The notes under the pieces: model-generated | What the model saw: the letters and a program-made list of their open reading frames with translations, nothing else | Database searches by the model: none | What the model was told of the DNA's origin: nothing | NCBI GenBank assembly: GCA_964019165.1 | Contig: OZ025270.1 | Span: 10,520,450 to 10,584,449 of the forward strand | Length of the DNA stretch: 64,000 nt | Direction: 5' to 3' | DNA from: Mastigias papua | Lineage: Eukaryota > Cnidaria > Scyphozoa > Rhizostomeae > Mastigiidae | Made by a program: the position numbers and the translations under genes | Part shown: positions 1-10,985 of the stretch, piece by piece | Layout of the letters: every line of letters begins with the position of its first letter | How positions within the stretch are numbered: the first letter of the stretch is position 1

Positions 1-247
1 ACACAATTGTATCGATTTCCGACTCCTGCCGCTTCTCCTTGACACCACTTAAAATGTAGACCCCCTCCCCCCCTGAAACAATGTTGATTGGATAGCGGAG
101 ACCAGTAGCTTTAAAAACACGCATCACTGTTGGCCTTCGAGTTGCCCATATTTGCTTCATACAACATTGTTTAACGGGGGAGGGGATGCTATAGCTCATC
201 TACAGCGTAAATCATAGCAAGTGTTCCAAGACTTTTGGCAGGCATTG
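1..247. mobile_element. Left-truncated 277-bp TIR element (copy 1)
   Basis: This is the right 247 bp of a short inverted-repeat element whose left 30 bp lie outside the window. It matches 2747-2993 base for base. Its right end reads GTGTTCCAAGACTTTTGGCA then GGCATTG, the inverse of the left end of the copy at 2717. It has no coding capacity. The interior has a C-rich tract and the mirrored pair acaatgtt / aacattgt. Confidence 0.8.
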
Positions 248-914
248 TCTGAATTTTATATTCGAACCTATACGATACAGCCGTACAACCTTTCCCAAAC
301 ATGGGGTAATTGAGGGCGCTGATTTCATTTCCGCTGACGAAATCTCAATTAGGTAACACCTTACCCAGATACTGGCAGGGGACTTGACAAATCCCCTAAA
401 TTCAATGATGATTATGATGTCATGTTTCTTTGCTAATGAATTGTAAATGAAGGAAGTAAATTCACAAATGAAACAAATAGTTAACCTCTCTACCTGCATA
501 TGAAAAGAAGATATCGACTTGATTACACCTTTTCTTTGTGTATTTCGATAATAGAGTTGCGGAGTCGTTTACCTATAAGTGATCTTACAGTAGCAACAAT
601 GCACCATTGTCTAAGCAATAGGTAAGCTTTAGGCCTTCAATCAAGTATTGACTGGCGTATTGCATCTGTTTTCTATTTTATTTGATTTTTAACTCAAGCT
701 GATCAGCTAGATCTGCCATGGGGATTTAAAGTATAGCCATGTATAGATAAACATACATATAAAAATATAAGTATAAATAAATATACAGAAATATAGGCAA
801 ATACCTTTATATATAAATATACATTTATACAAATATATATAAATATATATGAATAAATATATATATTTTATATATATGTTGATACCTATATTAATATCTA
901 TATGTTCATATACA

Positions 915-916
<2 letters not shown>

Positions 917-997
<81 letters not shown>
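917..997. repeat. (TA)n microsatellite
   Basis: About 40 uninterrupted AT dinucleotides, with degenerate AT-rich sequence on the left from about 760. Frames reading Tyr-Ile repeats here are an artefact of the microsatellite. Confidence 0.97.
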
Positions 998-999
<2 letters not shown>

Positions 1000-1146
1000 G
1001 AAGGGGGTGCGTTCCTCTGCTTTTCCTTGTGTGAATGTGCCTATTCTAGAAGGAGCCCGATCCATGAATGTTACAGGTATAGAAACCCTCTTCTTAGTAT
1101 CGAGGCTACTGACTTGCATAATGACTGACGTCATGGCCGACAATCT

Positions 1147-1550
1147 CAACGGTCTACACAACGGTCTACAAACTTTGGAAAATGAAAATAAATCTTATGG
1201 TAGAGATTTCGACATTGAGAACTATGCACAAGATAGCTTTTCTAATGAGTATTTCACCTGCAATAGATTGCGTACAGTTATTGTACCATTGCCGAGGAAA
1301 AGATGAAAACGTCAACGGTCTACACTTTTTGTGAAATAGTTTAATACTAGGTCAAATTTATTTTCAAAAAAGTGTAGACCGTTGAGATATTTGCTAATTT
1401 TGCTGAAAATGCTCATTATTCGGCAGAGAATACACAACATGCACATACTAGCACATAAAGCACAACGTTTGGGAACCATTTTTGGGGTAATACTTCTCAC
1501 TGGAAGGGACAGTGGGAGTTATAGAAAGTGTAGACCGTTGTAGACCGTTG
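1147..1550. mobile_element. Nested inverted-repeat (foldback) element
   Basis: The 11-mer CAACGGTCTAC occurs twice in tandem at 1147-1170 and twice in inverse orientation at 1529-1550, forming outer arms. A second inverted pair at 1313-1330 and 1366-1384 makes an inner hairpin of about 18 bp around a 35-nt loop. This layout fits a MITE or foldback element. No coding potential and no clear target-site duplication were seen. Confidence 0.7.
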
Positions 1551-2716
1551 CTCGTAGCCATTGTGTACAAAGATGAAGTCATGCGAAGCGTGCAAACTGC
1601 GAAGGACAATTACGTGTCTGTGGAGTTGATGACATAGTTATTGTAGTAGTAATGTTGCGCAACAATATTCACAGGATATAGCTGCTTTCTGGCTTTGAAT
1701 ATCAACATCGTGCTTGAAATCGGAAAGTTTTCCAGGAACAGTGATGATTTCTAATGATTTCTATTTCCCGATCGTTTATTACGGAGCGATATTCGGCCGT
1801 TTGGTGGGGTAAGATGGAAGTATCTTTGTGTCCTCTCTAATAGCACGGCATATAAAAGTGGCAACTGTCAGTTTTATGCTGCTTCATACACTGGACTGAT
1901 TGAATATAACTCCTGATGCTGTAACAGACTGAAAGGATTGGAATATTGCAGGGGAGAACTTGTTTCTGCCTACTACCTCAGTGCCAGCGTTACTGTAGGC
2001 AATTAAATCAGCTTTGTTCACACTATTCCTGCATAGTTATATGGACATTGCAGTGTCATGAGAGTCTGAAATAGTCTTCTACGCTTACTATTAATGTTTT
2101 CTTAACTGGTACAATATGGAAATGCGGTAAAATATAAATATTCAGCTTTGTAACGGCTCAGCTTTTATCCCCCATCTCATGAGAGGACAGATTTCGCTTC
2201 CAGTTGATGTAGCTCAGGTTGTTATTTAAAAGGCAATTCTTTGAGCGCAAAAGTTGCAGGCTCGAAACTTCCTACATAATTTTAATGATATATAAAAATA
2301 AGGTTTACTTATTATCAGTTACAGTTACCTCACTTGTACTAGTAATGTACTGCAAGGTATACACTTTTAGATACCCCAATGACACAAAAACGTATAACTT
2401 GTTTATTTATTTTCTCTGCTGTTTATCTAAGAATTCTACCCATATGTCCGATATATGCTAATAATATGAAGAGGAGGTGATCGCAGTGCATTTCAATTAT
2501 TTTGGACAGCATTTGTACTATAGTTGAAATTTCTAGACATTTTGCTGAATTTTCGTCAATAAACTGCATATAAAGATATCAAATTAGCACGAAAGCTAAT
2601 GATCCGGTTGAGATATGGCTCTGATTCCGCTAAAAATGAAATCAGCACCCTCGAAAACCTACTAGTATGATCCATCGTTGCAACTCTACCTGTCCTCCTT
2701 AAATATGAGATTCAGA

Positions 2717-2993
2717 CAATGCCTGCCAAAAGTAGTTGGAACACCCACACAATTGTATCGATTTCCGACTCCTGCCGCTTCTCCTTGACACCACTTAAAA
2801 TGTAGACCCCCTCCCCCCCTGAAACAATGTTGATTGGATAGCGGAGACCAGTAGCTTTAAAAACACGCATCACTGTTGGCCTTCGAGTTGCCCATATTTG
2901 CTTCATACAACATTGTTTAACGGGGGAGGGGATGCTATAGCTCATCTACAGCGTAAATCATAGCAAGTGTTCCAAGACTTTTGGCAGGCATTG
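2717..2993. mobile_element. 277-bp TIR element (copy 2), Tc1/mariner-like MITE
   Basis: The left terminus reads CAATGCCTGCCAAAAGT and the right terminus is its inverse, with TTGGAACAC also shared between the ends. The right flank is TA. A diverged copy of identical length lies at 44197-44473 and is flanked by TA on both sides, which suggests a TA-targeting Tc1/mariner-type MITE. Bases 2747-2993 are identical to window positions 1-247. Confidence 0.8.
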
Positions 2994-2995
2994 TA

Positions 2996-3195
2996 GCTAA
3001 AGTTAAAGGCAAAATTCAGAACATCAATGTTTACCTGCTTTTGTACCATATGCATGGCAGTAAATGTGGAGTGAAAATTATAGAACTATTAAAGAACTTT
3101 TAGTACTACAATTTGACCATTGGATGTCCAAAAACAAGGAACTTTTGAAACTAGGTCTTAAGCTAGGTTCCTTATAAGACAAAGTGCGTACGATA
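2996..3195. mobile_element. Truncated right half of a TTATAAGGAACC-type TIR element
   Basis: The segment shares the series aaattcagaa, gaactattaa, gaacttttagtacta and ctaggttccttataa with the right half of the intact element at 25020-25474. It ends in the same type of terminus (gttccttataagac, then gtgcgta). The left half is absent; the sequence begins directly after the element at 2717-2993. Confidence 0.65.
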
Positions 3196-3492
3196 TATTT
3201 GGAAGATACAGATTCTGTTTACTTGTTTTGTTGAGTTGTTTTGCTGAGATAACAGGCACTCTGAGACTATTTGCAGAATAAAATATCGTGATTACATTAC
3301 TACGCATTTTTCTGTGAAAGTCTGTTAGACAGAAATAAAAGCCGAAGACCAGTGCGGTGTAGCCGAGAGAGGATCCTGGAGGAACACCATAGCTGAAGAA
3401 GCACTTAGATCTAATTCTCGTTGAGAATGATAAATTTCAATTGTGTGCCGTAGCACAATAAATTAGGGTTGCAGGCGCGTAAAGTGGGGGTG
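3196..3492. other. Intergenic, nothing recognised
   Basis: No coding frame or RNA gene is visible. A second CAGGCGCG copy at 3475 precedes the element that follows. Confidence 0.6.
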
Positions 3493-3782
3493 CAGGCGCG
3501 AAACTACGGGGTGGGTCCTGGGATCTAGACCCCTGCTCTTTTCCTGAAAAAGGAAAACGTGCCCCTTTTTCCTGGATAATTTTGAAACTGTCTATTATAT
3601 TTTTGTTAAGTAGGCCTGTTCAAAATATTTGTGACTTGTGAAGGTAACGAAGTCCTGCAACGACCAGTACTATTTGTTTAGTTACCAAATCTCAAATGTA
3701 TGATTTCAAGATTTAGAAGTGCATGATGTGTCCTTTTTTGCTGATTAAATCCCTGACCTCAAAATTCTTAGTTGCGCGCCTG
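3493..3782. mobile_element. Short TIR element with CAGGCGCG termini (hAT-like)
   Basis: The left end is CAGGCGCGAAACTA and the right end, reverse-complemented, is CAGGCGCGCAACTA. The flanks (tgggggtg and gggtgtag) resemble each other but do not form a clean 8-bp duplication. The hAT assignment rests only on the CAG-type terminus and is tentative. Confidence 0.5.
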
Positions 3783-4544
3783 GGGTGTAGCAAAATAACT
3801 TTGCCAACAGGTTTTTGTACAAGGCCCCATAATTATCGATAAGCTGCCTTCGATGACTGAAGCAAAAGTGGGGGTATGAGAGCCCCAAACCCCTAATCTG
3901 GCATGCCTGTGACTGACAGAGCATTATTTCAGTATCATTCTATGATAAAATTACGAATTTAGAGTACCGTAAGAAATGCCATTAGTATTTTTGCGTATTT
4001 CTATGCTTCTCATAATTTTACTCCTAACCTCTAATCTTCTTACCGTAAAATAGCTGCCTTTAATTAACCATGTAGTTATAATCTGACGGCAACTTTTTTC
4101 ATGTCTCCGGAACAAAGGAATAGTCCAGGGCGACCAATTTTTTCGATAATATGCATACGGGAAGGATGGTTCAATATGAAAACACGTGCATATCCTGCCT
4201 AATTGTCTGTGAGCAACTGTAAGACATTTTATTTAAACAACCGAAGAAGATAGTGCTATGTGGATAGTCATTCTTCGCCTTTTCTATCATACCTAGACAT
4301 TTCAAGGCAGCTCAAGGGGTTATGTTCGACGCCACAACTATCGATTGTTATTCGTATACTTGCCGCCACAACTCTGCATTGCACATTCTCGCCAATGTCT
4401 TTAGGATTAGTTTTGGATTTTTATGTTGATTTAGGTTTAACTTCTCGAATGTACCGTTGATTTCAAACCAGCTTCGATTCCGTCTACTCTGCACCCGATC
4501 ACTTTTTTATCCAAAGCGACAACGGTACCAAGCAGTTGGGTTTC
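3783..4544. other. Intergenic, nothing recognised
   Basis: AT-rich sequence without a convincing coding frame, RNA gene or repeat shared elsewhere in the window. Confidence 0.6.
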
Positions 4545-5689
4545 CACTATACAGCTACATCTTTTGATACGTACAGGTATAACTGTGCACCTCTTTTGTA
4601 GCAGGTACAAAAGTTGTATCGGCTTTGCCGAACAAGTTTTGTATCGGATTATTTGCATGTGTGTAAACGATAAGCTGTTCCAATACAACTTTTGTAGTGA
4701 ATCAAAAGAGATCAGATAAAGTGTAATTGGGATCTTATACATAAACCAAGTGAAACAGTACAATATATCTAGAGGATCTTAAACCAAATATACAGACGTC
4801 AACTTTGTCAATTTCTCGATCAGTTCTTGTTGACTTCTTCCTCTCTTTGCCCCTGTTTCATCGACATGTCCGAGCCTTTAGCTGTTAATGACCAACATCC
4901 ATCGGCCCTACTTAATTTCGAAACTCTACAGCACATTCATTTACACACGACATACCATATCTTTTGCAGTAGAAACAAGCCATGATCTTGTCCTGAAATC
5001 CTATACTGTTAGCAAGAATTCTTTTACACTTATGTATCAGTTTCTGACTGTTAGCTATAATCTATATCATTTATCAGGCTAGCCACCTGTTATCCCAATA
5101 TCAAGTGAGGCTCCTATCGTATGTAACTGAGTTTTAAAACAAGTCTCTATAATAATTAGTTCTAATGCATTGATTGACTGAGTACCATTCTTCTTGTAAC
5201 ATTTAGTATTATCAAAATCTCCGGATCAATAGCAGTGAAGGAAGTATCTTTTCGAACCACACAAATAGTTGGCCATAATTGATTGTATCAAAGAGCTATA
5301 GCCTAGAGATGGACACTAAATCATGAAGGAGAGAGATTTGACTTCTTTAAGCTCTTTTAAAAGTGCTTTATTATAGTCTATCTGGCTCCAATTGGGAGAG
5401 TCATAGATCTTCGCTTTTTTCCATGTGCTTAAATTTGTTGTACAAACTCAGCAGGCTCTCCGAGGCAATCTCATGTGGCTAGCCATGTCTCATATCATTT
5501 GTCCCACAGTGCATAGTAATGTCATTTTCAACTAACTGCCATATTTCCTGCAGATAGCCCCGAAGTACTTACTTAAAAGTGAGCTTTAGAAGAGGGGCGC
5601 TCATTGGAGGGGCACTTATTTAATGCTCAACAAATACGGCAAATATATACCGATTTCACTCAACGACTTCATTTGCTGTGGATTAAAGC

Positions 5690-5812
5690 TAAGCGATTTT
5701 ACACTGAACGACTATCACCTTAGCGACTATGACCTTAGTGACTATGACCTTAGCGACTATGACCTTAGCGACTTACACTGAACGACAATGACCTTAGCGA
5801 CTTACAATGATG
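5690..5812. repeat. 15-bp minisatellite (GCGACTATGACCTTA)n
   Basis: About seven imperfect units of GCGACTATGACCTTA, with some units reading cttacactgaa or caatgac. The same array with the same unit order is at about 15657-15779 in the second copy of the block. Confidence 0.9.
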
Positions 5813-5976
5813 AGTTTTTATCGCCAAATTGACAATATATTTATCCAACATTATGCAGAATCAACAAAATAATAGCAACAACATGAAATTGAAATATTGA
5901 GTCATGGTATAGTAACTTGAAATTACAAAGAATATCCACTAGTAATAGACAAACATTTCAGCAACAGGATGAATTA

Positions 5977-7256
5977 CACAGCTTTACAATTAAAAATGAA
6001 GTTCGTGGGGATTAAGGAAACAGAGTGCTATCAGGATAATTTAAGGGTGCTGATTCCAAAAATGAAATTATATTTTCTCTATATGGTCTAGTTTTTGTGC
6101 AATTTGGCTTTCAAAATTATAGCATTTTGTAATTTCTTAGTATTAGCATTGTAAATGCGAATTACTGTATATTTCGATAAAATTATTTCAAAATATTATT
6201 TTAATCATTATGATGACTTTAAAAATATGTAAAAGTATGGTAATATGTACATAAACAACTCTCCGCATTAAGGTTTTTCAAAATTTCAAAGAATTTAGCA
6301 GTAGTATAAAACAACAAACAATTGCAATAACGGCTGTTGGCTAGGCTGCATCTTTCACATTCATTTTACGATATAAACTTTCATTTTACGATATAACACT
6401 GCTGACTTCATTGTTTGGACCCTCAAACCCTTGAAAAATTGGTACAGGGCGATCATTGGAATGGGAAACAGGCCTAGTAGCCGATGGTATGCTAGGATAT
6501 TCTACCTTGGAAAGTGTTCTCGAGTTTGATGGTTTGAGGGCTCTCTCCAAACCATAGAAATAACAAATACTAATCCAGTTTTTCTTTTTCCATTTGACCA
6601 CTCTCTTAGATGTTCAACACAAGATTTGCAAGCCACATGAGGAGCCCTAGGTTTATTTTGGTCTCCAAGCTTTACGCTAAAGTAGGTGTAGTAAGCCTTC
6701 TCGACAAATTCTGCAATTTTCACACGTTTGTGTTGCAATGTGTACTTTCCACAGATGTAACAGAACACATCAGCGTTGTTCTCACATTTTCTTGTTTTTT
6801 TCAGCCATAATATCAGACTTGCCTAATAGTTGAATACCTTAATCACAATCTGAGAACAAAAATAGCAAGTTATGACAAAAGAAACAGTTTTCCAATGAAG
6901 CCATCTGCTGCCACGTCAAATTGAATTTTTTTTATATTCGCCAAGTACTTTACATATATTTATGATTTCTAAAAATTTTATTTTATCAAAGCAAATGACA
7001 TAAAGGTTTTCAAAGCTGGTAAGGAGGGCTTTCGTGACACATTCAGAACATTTATAGAAACAAACATTGATTTAAAGGATAAAGATATAATTCGGAATTT
7101 TGTTGAAAAGCTATCTAATGAGCAAAATGAGCAAATTATGTAACAGCTAAACTAGACCATTTACTCAAAAAATAAGTTCATTTATGGAATCAGCACATTT
7201 GAAAACCCCTATAATCACTCATAACAGCAAGTCCCCAAAAATCTTGTAGACCGGTG
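5977..7256. mobile_element. 1.28-kb TIR transposon relic, Harbinger-like, with TTA duplication
   Basis: The other copy of the duplicated block lacks this segment; it reads gaattagtgaataaa at the equivalent place (about 16305). The segment is bounded by TTA on both sides (5974-5976 and 7257-7259). The termini are CACAGCTTTACAA and, inverted, CACCGGTCTACAA. Subterminal inverted arms of about 50 bp share GTGCTGATTCCA and ATGGTCTAGTTT. A TTA target and a filled/empty-site comparison support a PIF/Harbinger-type DNA transposon. The only gene remnant is the zinc-domain pseudogene at 6386-6768. Confidence 0.75.
6386..6768 (-). pseudogene. Decayed transposon-associated Cys-rich domain gene
   Basis: The minus-strand frame from 6768 has Cys pairs (FCYICGK, then ACKSCVEHL) with KAYYTYF and KLGDQNKPRAPH between them, followed by MVWREPSNH. 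After a frameshift near 6500 a second frame continues with KVEYPSIPSATRPVSHS to a stop at 6386. I recognise the pattern as a zinc-binding domain found in multicopy, transposon-linked proteins of invertebrates, where a further Cys motif normally follows REP.NH. Here that part is missing or scrambled. The fragment is therefore broken. It sits inside the TIR element 5977-7256 and was probably carried by it. Its molecular function is not known to me. Confidence 0.6.
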
Positions 7257-8697
7257 TTATTGAATAAAAATAAAGATGGCGCATATGTATTGCAAAAGGA
7301 GGGAGCACTCACTCCAAATGGGGTGCTCATATAAATATGTTTTGGAGAGAGCGCTCATTTTTGAGGATGGGCGATTCTTAAAGGAAAATGCGATGTTTGT
7401 TCAAAAGTAAAACTTTAAACCATGACGTTATTTCATCCTTTGTTGCAACTGGGCGCCGGAGTCTGAATTAGAAGATTACTAGTTATGATTATAATCATAA
7501 TATCATAATAATCAAAGTAATTGCTTTATTCTTTCAGCTGACAATATGAGCTGCTATCAATTGAAACTATGTAAAAAGTGTGTGTTTAAACATATATTGT
7601 AGTCCTATATGTGTAGAATTCAAATGAGGAAAAGATATAAATTGTAGTTCGTGTTCTGTCTTATAATTATTTATCATAACTTACAAAATTCGTGTTTTTA
7701 TAAGAGAGAGGTTTATAGCAAGCCTAGTACTAGACACTCTAAAATTGAAGAAAGGTTTAGAACTGCAAAGAGTAAGAAACTTTAGAACTTTCTGTGCCTT
7801 CTTTCACAGTTTGGGAATCCCCTTTTCTCCTCCACAAGTTCAACAAGTTTCCACTAACCCTATTCTGTGATTACAGTATGCTTTATTTGCTAAAAAGTCA
7901 TTGTTTTACGTTTTGCTTTCGTTATCACTGCAATTTTTTATTGACTTAAGAAACTTTTAGAAGAAAACTGTGACCAAATATTCAGAAAGTTATACAATTA
8001 GGCCTTGAGCCAGGTTTCTTATAGAAAAAGCATGTAACTTGGAGACTTGCAAAATTATGAACTTCTTCACTTTATAAATCATTTTCTGGAACTAACTAAG
8101 CTCTTGGCCATGCGCAACCGGTCAGTTGGGGAATGCCCAGAGAAGACTTAAAGGCAGTCAGAGGAGGTCATTCGTTGCATAAAATCACTGCCAGGGCCAC
8201 TCAGTAGATCCTTAGGTATACAACTCGCAAGTAACTGTTCTCCGATTGACCACCCGCTCCAAAGGGCATGCATTGGTACTTCCTGCCCTGATTTCCAACG
8301 CTATTCTGCCTGGTAAGGACGCTCAAATTGCACACAATATCAGAAGTGCCAATCGAAGCAAGCACGAATTTGAGGTGTGAAATTTCTAAACCGAAAACAA
8401 ACAGAGACTAGCTGGTTTTTGCATGATGTTGCACTTTTTCGATATGCTTCCTACTTTAGGCCGAATAATCGAAGAAGCACTGCTCAGCTTAATAGAAAAG
8501 CGAGTTGAACAAGCGACGGGGACGTTCCGTTATCCACTGAAACCCACCGCGGTCCCTTGTCATACCAACACTTGTGCAGAAGCCGTCAGTAACTTCTTGA
8601 CTCGTCAGTAAAACTCGGCTTAACGATCTTGGCTTGTCGGTAGATGTGGTGCCTTGTCGACACTCTATGAGCAACAGTATTGCCCAGATTCATCGTA

Positions 8698-8871
8698 CAC
8701 GCTTCTTTTATAAGAAACAAGTATACAAGAAATATGAGGCTGAGTTTCAAAGGTGAACTTGAAAGAATTTTGAGAAACGGCTTAAGAAACATTTAAGGCT
8801 GGATTTGACAAAATATAATGAAACATCCACGCTGAAGGGAGAGAGTTTGTTTCTTATATAAAACAGACGTG
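8698..8871. mobile_element. 174-bp TA-flanked TIR element (TTATAAGAAAC family)
   Basis: The left end CACGCTTCTTTTATAAGAAA and the inverted right end CACGTCTGTTTTATATAAGA are flanked by TA on both sides (8696-8697 and 8872-8873). The copy in the second block (about 23920-24093) has lost its outer left end. It belongs to the same family as the elements at 25020 and 48419. It is non-coding. Confidence 0.7.
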
Positions 8872-9771
8872 TACTGAATAAGACATTCGCCTGATGTGAG
8901 CTGACAATTAAATATCTGTCCATTCCTACTTTTTTCTATTGCCTAGTAATGAAGCACACTTAGTCACGCACGATTTTTTACTAGGTCACTAGACTGTCCC
9001 TTCCGGCCTGTTTGAACTGACGATGTTTGAAATTGAGGCATTGGCTTGTGTAGTAATGAGGAATCGATTGTGAATTTTGCTAGTCTACAAACGTAGCCAG
9101 GTCCTTTCAGGTCTACCCAGATCTCTCAGCTTAAATCTCCAACATGAAATTGGCCGCACACGTAGCAAGTGTTCAATATTGTACTCAATTTCATTTTGCA
9201 CATGCACAATAGTTAATGATACTTCAAAGTTCAAACTAACCTTTTCTAGTTTCAGGACACCTGGCAGCTCATGTAGGCCTAAACTGTTGAATTTCAAGTC
9301 CTGGAATTCAATTCCCGAAGATGTCTTTGCCAACTGAACAGCATATCACAAACACACCGGTTAATATCATTGTGAGAAATGTCACCTTTGTCCTTCCGCC
9401 TAGTTCCTAGAAATAATTTCTTTCTTGAGGAAGAACCAAGGTCATATTCTCAGGCTGATTGACTCCTGAAAACATTTGTGTGACCGGAGGGAATGGAGCT
9501 TATCTTTATAAGGGAAATCAGTGAGGATATCTACCATACTTATCGAACAAATTTTTTTGGCATTTCAATTGAATATATTTTGCTTGTACTCTTTGGTGCC
9601 CATTTGCTTATTTGCTGTCCCCCCTCTAATTAATTCTGAGAAATTTTCCAAACCCCTGCTCTTATTGAGATCCCCGGCAATTATTTTTGACACTTCTTGG
9701 AGGAGTTAGTGCGTAAGGTAGCTGAAATAGGAATAATTCCTGTTGGCAAGATTGTTGTATGAATCTCCTTA

Positions 9772-10453
9772 GGGGTCAGGGGTCAGGGGTCGGGTGTCAT
9801 TTATAACTCTGGGTAGTAGGGCGGGCTAGAATCGGGTAGGGCATGAAAACTTTTCCTAGGATGCTTGGGGGGTATGAAACTTTGTAGAGAATTTTTGAGT
9901 TATATGAAATCCTTTAGAGACAGAATCAAAAGACAGTCAACTTAATGACTCAATGACTTGATCTAGTTGTCTGAATTTATCCAATAGCAATTTTTCCCTG
10001 ATTTAAGTTTTCTGTGGTATACTGTGCTATTGTAGTGCTCTTATTAGTATTCATCAAGCTGTTTGTTCAAATGAACTTTCAGGCATAAATCAAGTTTTTC
10101 ATGAAAACTTATGTATGCCTTATGCAAAGAAATCTCTCAAAGAATGATATTTACAACATTGTGTACAAAGGTTTTCCATGCAATATTTCCCAGCAAGTAG
10201 GTCTGCAGAACAAATTGTATATATGTGATCTTTCAAGTAGATGATATTGGCAATTGTGACTTTATAAGTAGCAATGAAGGAATCTTCCCTGAAATCCTTA
10301 CAGGGTAGATAGCAAGTGGTGTGTGAAACGTATTACTTATTTCTCAATAGGGTATGAACAATTTTAGACAAAAAATTGAAGGGGTATAAAACTTTTCACC
10401 ATTAGCCAAATTCTAACCCACCCCGGTACCCAGAGTTATGAATGACTGACCCC
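9772..10453. mobile_element. 682-bp Harbinger-like TIR element
   Basis: The element starts GGGGTCAGGGGTCAGG and ends ATGACTGACCCC. The inverted arms of about 45 bp also share ATAACTCTGGGTA and the GGGCGGGCTAGAAT / GGGTGGGTTAGAAT pair. It is flanked by TTA on both sides (9769-9771 and 10454-10456), the target size of PIF/Harbinger elements. No transposase frame remains, so it is non-autonomous. Confidence 0.8.
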
Positions 10454-10456
10454 TTA

Positions 10457-10985
10457 TGTCCTTATATTTCCATATTCCTCATATATAATACAACTACGAA
10501 AAAGATACCACAGGGAGTATGGTCTTCCATATCAACTCCGCGGCCTACACATACAAGGGATGATTGACCCTGCAAAGGGGAGGGAGGGTACCTTATTTCC
10601 GTTGAAGGTATTGCCAAACATCAAATTCATCCAGTCATGCATTGCCGCCAACATCTTAGTACACCGAATCTTGGGATACTGCAGAATTAATTGCTGCAGT
10701 ATACACATAATTAGCTCCAATAGCGCACACATATAAGATTGATTTTAGCAATATATCTACTAACTCACATTGCCAAAACTAAAGTTACAATTCGATTTAC
10801 TACTTCCGTTGATGAAATAAGATATGATCATACCTCTTACAGGAGGGAACCCCTTTTTCAACAATTTAGGCCCCCATTAAACCATCTGATATAAGTACAT
10901 TTATCGAAATGTTTACGCTCAGGAAAATTATATATTTCAGATTTACTTGAAAAGTTTGTTGGTACTACAGAACTTCACTATAGCA
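10457..10985. other. Intergenic, nothing recognised
   Basis: No gene-like frame is supported. The only longer minus-strand frame (10532-10732) lacks any recognisable motif. Confidence 0.55.

Larger units (their letters stand above)
248..2716. repeat. 2.47-kb interior between two identical 277-bp elements
   Basis: The two ends of this segment are inverted relative to each other. The left end starts TCTGAATTTTATATTC and the right end, reverse-complemented, starts TCTGAATCTCATATTT (13 of 16 match). Both then share GAGGGYGCTGATTTCATTT about 70 bp inwards. Inside are a (TA)n tract and a nested inverted-repeat element. No reading frame looks coding. It may be a non-autonomous TIR element, or part of a tandem duplication with the flanking 277-bp element. 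Confidence 0.5.
4545..9771. repeat. Large duplicated block, copy 1
   Basis: The block begins at CACTATACAG and is collinear with 14512-24986. From 4545 to about 5830 the two copies align without any indel (constant offset 9967) and differ at roughly ten bases. The rest differs by several percent with indels. Copy 1 has its own insertion at 5977-7256 and lacks about 110 bp present in copy 2 near 23300-23430. The right edge coincides with the TTA target of the element at 9772. No gene in it is convincingly intact. Confidence 0.9.

Noticed and set aside
902..1306. 134-residue plus-strand frame starting with Tyr-Ile repeats
   Set aside because: The N-terminal half is a translated (TA)n tract and the rest crosses a foldback element. 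It has no motif. The same holds for the Tyr-Ile frames at 11152-11415, 27330-27578 and 43860-44270.
8423..8792. Overlapping frames on both strands around 8.4-8.8 kb
   Set aside because: No motif is seen, and part of them crosses a MITE. The second copy of the block has indels in them.
9085..9333. 82-residue minus-strand frame present in both copies of the duplicated block
   Set aside because: It looks somewhat protein-like, but a 2-bp indel between the copies breaks the frame and I recognise no domain.
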